Source of the DNA: Kribbella sandramycini | GTDB taxonomy: Bacteria; Actinomycetota; Actinomycetes; Propionibacteriales; Kribbellaceae | Length of the DNA: 64,000 nucleotides | NCBI RefSeq assembly: GCF_013131805.1 | Contig: NZ_JABJRC010000008.1 | Coordinates: 62,001 to 126,000, forward strand | Reading direction: 5' to 3' | Shown: piece by piece, positions 62,051-64,000 of the stretch | Layout: each line of letters begins with the position of its first letter | Numbering within the stretch: the first letter of the stretch is position 1 | Translations under genes and position numbers: made by a program | The notes under the pieces: model-generated | Database searches by the model: none | Seen by the model: only the letters and a program-made list of their open reading frames with translations | What the model was told of the DNA's origin: nothing

Positions 62051-62078
62051 GGTGTTCTAGTTCAGATACTAGAACACC
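62051..62078. promoter_or_regulatory. GntR operator (double) upstream of the Pra-like gene
   Basis: GGTGTTCTAGT (62051-62061) and ACTAGAACACC (62068-62078) are perfect inverted copies across 6 bases, 46 bases before the Pra-like ATG. Each arm shares the CTAG-centred half-site of the palindrome before the GntR gene. Confidence 0.75.
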
Positions 62079-62126
62079 TATCGCAGGTCTTCAAGCCCGA
62101 ATCGCAACGAATCTTCAGCAGGGGGT

Positions 62127-62143
62127 TGACACGTAACCGTCAA
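62127..62143 (+). promoter_or_regulatory. Element motif copy 6
   Basis: TGACACGTAACCGTCAA, preceded by T, in the leader of the Pra-like gene. Confidence 0.75.
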
Positions 62144-62154
62144 GCGGTGCGGGA

Positions 62155-62171
62155 TGACACGTAAGGGTCAA
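62155..62171 (+). promoter_or_regulatory. Element motif copy 7
   Basis: TGACACGTAAGGGTCAA, overlapping the stop codon of the GntR gene and 28 bases from copy 6. Confidence 0.75.
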
Positions 62172-62911
62172 TCCCCGAGGCGGCCGCGGTAAGTGATCCG
62201 GCCATACGTGATGCTCTCGCCGTACTCCAGAACGTCGCCCTTGTCGTCGTAGATCCAGTTACGACCCACTGAGATCAGCGCACCTTCGTCCAGCCCAAGG
62301 CTTTCCGCTTGGTCGGCTGTTGCAATCGCCGGTTCGAACTGGTCCTGCCAGGCGTCGACGGTTCGCTTGAGGGTGTTGGCGACGTACATGAAGGTGCCTT
62401 CGCGAATCCGCTCCGGACTCAGCAGAAGCGGGGCGCGCTTGGCCAGGTCTCCTCGAAAGTACGAGCTGGACGCCGAGATCGGCTTGCCATCGGCCCGGAA
62501 GGTGCGGCGTACACGACGAATCACAGCGGAGCCGACCTTGACCCCCAACGCGTCCGCGACCTGCTCAGACGCCTCCCAGAGGTCAGCCTCAGTGATCTTC
62601 GCGTACTGCCCGGTGGGATAGACCTTGCCAGTGCGACGAGCCTTGCCGACTCGATCGTTGGCAGCCCTCCCCCGCTCTTCCTCCGTCGTGACGATACTTC
62701 CGACACCACGCTCCGGCTTGATGTATCCCTCAGCGCGGAGCGACGACAGCGCCTTCTGTGCGGTCGCAATTGCCACGCCGTAGTCGCGCATCAGCGAGCG
62801 CACGGACGGCACCAGATCGCCGGCCTGCAGGTCGCCGTTCGAGATCCGCGCACGAATCTCGTTAGCGATCTGCTGATACGGGGGCGCCGGGCGCTCCAAC
62901 TTCGGGGGCAT
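62168..62911 (-). CDS. GntR/HutC-family repressor (KorSA-like)
   Basis: A 247-residue regulator. The GntR winged helix is at about 10-75 (LVPSVRSLMRDYGVAIATAQ near 33-52), then a UTRA ligand domain (residues about 100-245) with VIRRVRRTFRADGKPISASS and ITYGRITYRGRL. In pSAM2 the KorSA protein of this type represses the activator gene and itself. ATG 62911. A perfect 16-base palindrome stands 24 bases upstream, so autorepression is likely. Confidence 0.88.
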   Translation of the reverse strand: MPPKLERPAPPYQQIANEIRARISNGDLQAGDLVPSVRSLMRDYGVAIATAQKALSSLRAEGYIKPERGVGSIVTTEEERGRAANDRVGKARRTGKVYPTGQYAKITEADLWEASEQVADALGVKVGSAVIRRVRRTFRADGKPISASSSYFRGDLAKRAPLLLSPERIREGTFMYVANTLKRTVDAWQDQFEPAIATADQAESLGLDEGALISVGRNWIYDDKGDVLEYGESITYGRITYRGRLGD

Positions 62912-62934
62912 GCTGAACCTTCACGTCTCCAATC

Positions 62935-62950
62935 GGTGTTCTAGAACACC
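62935..62950. promoter_or_regulatory. GntR operator upstream of the repressor gene
   Basis: GGTGTTCTAGAACACC is a perfect 16-base palindrome. Its half-site recurs in the double operator at 62051-62078. Confidence 0.8.
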
Positions 62951-62980
62951 ACCATCATAGGCTCTGGAGCGCGTGAGGGG

Positions 62981-63172
62981 CTAGTACTCGTCCGGCGCGT
63001 TGATGCGATCCACGCCACCGTATCCAGTTGCCGCAACGGACCGGGCAATCTCAACATCAGCAGGGTCCGGAGCGGTTCCCTGCTCCTTCGCCGCAAGGAG
63101 GCGCTTGTGGACCTTCTGCAGCTCCAGAACGTCGGCGAGACGGGCTTCCTGAATCTCTTCCCAAGTGCTCAT
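62981..63172 (-). CDS. Small protein downstream of purC, unknown
   Basis: A 63-residue acidic, helical protein (TWEEIQEARLADVLELQKVH). ATG 63172 is two bases after the purC stop; the frame opens 4 codons earlier inside purC. Probably on the purC transcript. Not recognised. Confidence 0.6.
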   Translation of the reverse strand: MSTWEEIQEARLADVLELQKVHKRLLAAKEQGTAPDPADVEIARSVAATGYGGVDRINAPDEY

Positions 63173-63174
63173 CG

Positions 63175-64000
63175 TCAGTCCCACTTCTGGCCTGTGATCC
63201 GCTCGTACATAGCAACGTAGCGAGCCCGCGTCTCCTCAACAACTGCAGGAGGGATCTCAGGCCCCGGAGGCGTCTTGTCCCATGTGCCGAGGTCCCGAGC
63301 CCAGTCACGAACGAACTGCTTGTCGAACGAGACCTGACGCTGACCGGGCTTCCAGTCCTCATCTCGCCAGTACCGCGACGAGTCCGAGGTCAGAACCTCA
63401 TCGGCCAGCACGAGCGACCCATCCTTGGCCAACCCGAACTCGAACTTCGTGTCCGCCAGATGCACACCACGGCCCTCAGTGATAGCTGTAGCGCGAGAGA
63501 ACAGCTCGAGCGTCTTCTCCTTCAACGTCAAGGCCAACTCAGCCCCAACAGCCTCTGAGACCTCATCAAAGGTCATCGGCTCATCGTGCCCATCCTCAGG
63601 CGCGGTCTTCGTCGTCGGAGTGAAGACCGGCTGAGGCAGCTTGTCCCCCTCCAACAGACCAGCCGGGATCTCAACCCCAGAGATCTTCCCCGACTCCTGA
63701 TACGCCTCCCACCCGAGGCCGGCCAAGTACCCACGAGCGATGCACTCGACCTGAACGATGTCCACCTGCTGACACCGAACCGCACGCCCCTCGAACTCAG
63801 CAGGCACATCAGTAGCCGAGATGACGTGATTCGGCATCACATCCGCCAACTGCTCGAACCACCACAGCGACAGACTCGTCAGCAGCTTCCCCTTGTCAGG
63901 GATCGGCGTAGGCAGCACCACGTCATAGACCGACACCCGATCAGTCGCAACCAGGATCACCTCCCCCGGGCGATCGCTGTACACATCCCGAACCTTGCCC
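63175..64000 (-). CDS. purC: SAICAR synthetase, N-terminus beyond the window
   Basis: The frame is open to the window edge, and the edge sequence reads GKVRDVYSDRPGEVILVATD, the start region of PurC. The conserved LLTSLSLWWFEQL, CIARGYLAGLGWEAYQESG, TPTTKTAPEDGHDEPM and DTKFEFGLAKDGSLVLADEV all match SAICAR synthetase, which joins aspartate to CAIR in purine synthesis. About 274 residues are present. Codons such as TTG, GCT, GTT, TCT and TTT are frequent, unlike the chromosomal genes. It is on the same strand as the element genes, with no att site found between. Confidence 0.9.
   Translation of the reverse strand, partial: GKVRDVYSDRPGEVILVATDRVSVYDVVLPTPIPDKGKLLTSLSLWWFEQLADVMPNHVISATDVPAEFEGRAVRCQQVDIVQVECIARGYLAGLGWEAYQESGKISGVEIPAGLLEGDKLPQPVFTPTTKTAPEDGHDEPMTFDEVSEAVGAELALTLKEKTLELFSRATAITEGRGVHLADTKFEFGLAKDGSLVLADEVLTSDSSRYWRDEDWKPGQRQVSFDKQFVRDWARDLGTWDKTPPGPEIPPAVVEETRARYVAMYERITGQKWD

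Noticed and set aside
62941..63175. Possible attR of the element just after the GntR gene
   Set aside because: No match to the tRNA 3' end (TTCGAATCCCGTCCCGGGCA) is visible here or further right in the window.

Overview
The window is high-GC DNA with dense, overlapping genes, GTG starts and many TetR, MarR, MerR and GntR regulators. This fits a soil-type actinobacterium; a Kribbella- or Nocardioides-like relative is my guess from gene content, not a demonstrated placement. No rRNA and no CRISPR array is visible. There is one tRNA gene, tRNA-Leu(UAA), and an integrated pSAM2-type element (AICE) starts at its 3' end.

Layout. 0-3.3 kb: the end of a phosphotransferase gene, then three tandem HExxH putative metallopeptidase paralogues, one broken. 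3.3-9.8 kb: a MerR-controlled ABC-2 exporter, a divergent amidohydrolase, an SDR and a CPBP protease-like membrane protein. 10-12.2 kb: a MarR-MFS drug efflux operon. 12.2-13.7 kb: a decayed tandem AbiEii-like nucleotidyltransferase locus. 13.7-19.7 kb: an AI-2E permease, a MutL/GlmL-like ASKHA protein, cystathionine gamma-synthase and two unknown proteins, one with a long Pro/Gln-rich tail. 19.7-26.3 kb: SRPBCC-ArsR, TetR-MMPL and YczE-MocR regulator/target pairs, then MsrA. 26.3-36.4 kb: many small enzymes (methyltransferase, beta-lactamase-like hydrolase, Tat-exported BBE oxidase, ferritin-like, DinB, GNAT, AAC(3)-like, NUDIX). 36.4-41.6 kb: a membrane protein, a TetR-SDR pair with duplicated operators, a LarA-like protein behind a structured leader, a BVMO-like flavoprotein and a 31-residue membrane peptide. 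41.6-52.8 kb: cystathionine beta-synthase, GDSL hydrolase, DUF4287, a duplicated PCD/VOC protein, a Bax-inhibitor-like protein, DUF4118, NDH-2, a two-component system, an ACT-domain protein and peptide deformylase.

From 52.85 kb to the window end lies the integrative element, with all genes on the minus strand. It carries a tyrosine integrase, excisionase, RepSA-like HUH replication initiator, SprT-like metalloprotease, a run of very small genes joined by ATGA overlaps, an FtsK/TraB-type ATPase with a membrane partner, a Pra-like protein and a KorSA-like GntR repressor. No second copy of the tRNA 3' end was found before the window ends. The purC gene at the right edge therefore probably lies inside the element, and its codon use is unlike the chromosomal genes.

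The most interesting unexplained signal is a 17-base motif, TGACACGTA-N3-GTCAA. It occurs seven times, all within 8 kb of the element, at gene junctions and inside genes, and its orientation flips once, on either side of the transfer genes. A second palindrome, GGTGTTCTAGAACACC, marks the probable GntR operators. Three chromosomal loci (HExxH copy 3, the AbiEii pair, a histidine phosphatase) carry internal deletions relative to paralogues or the family pattern.
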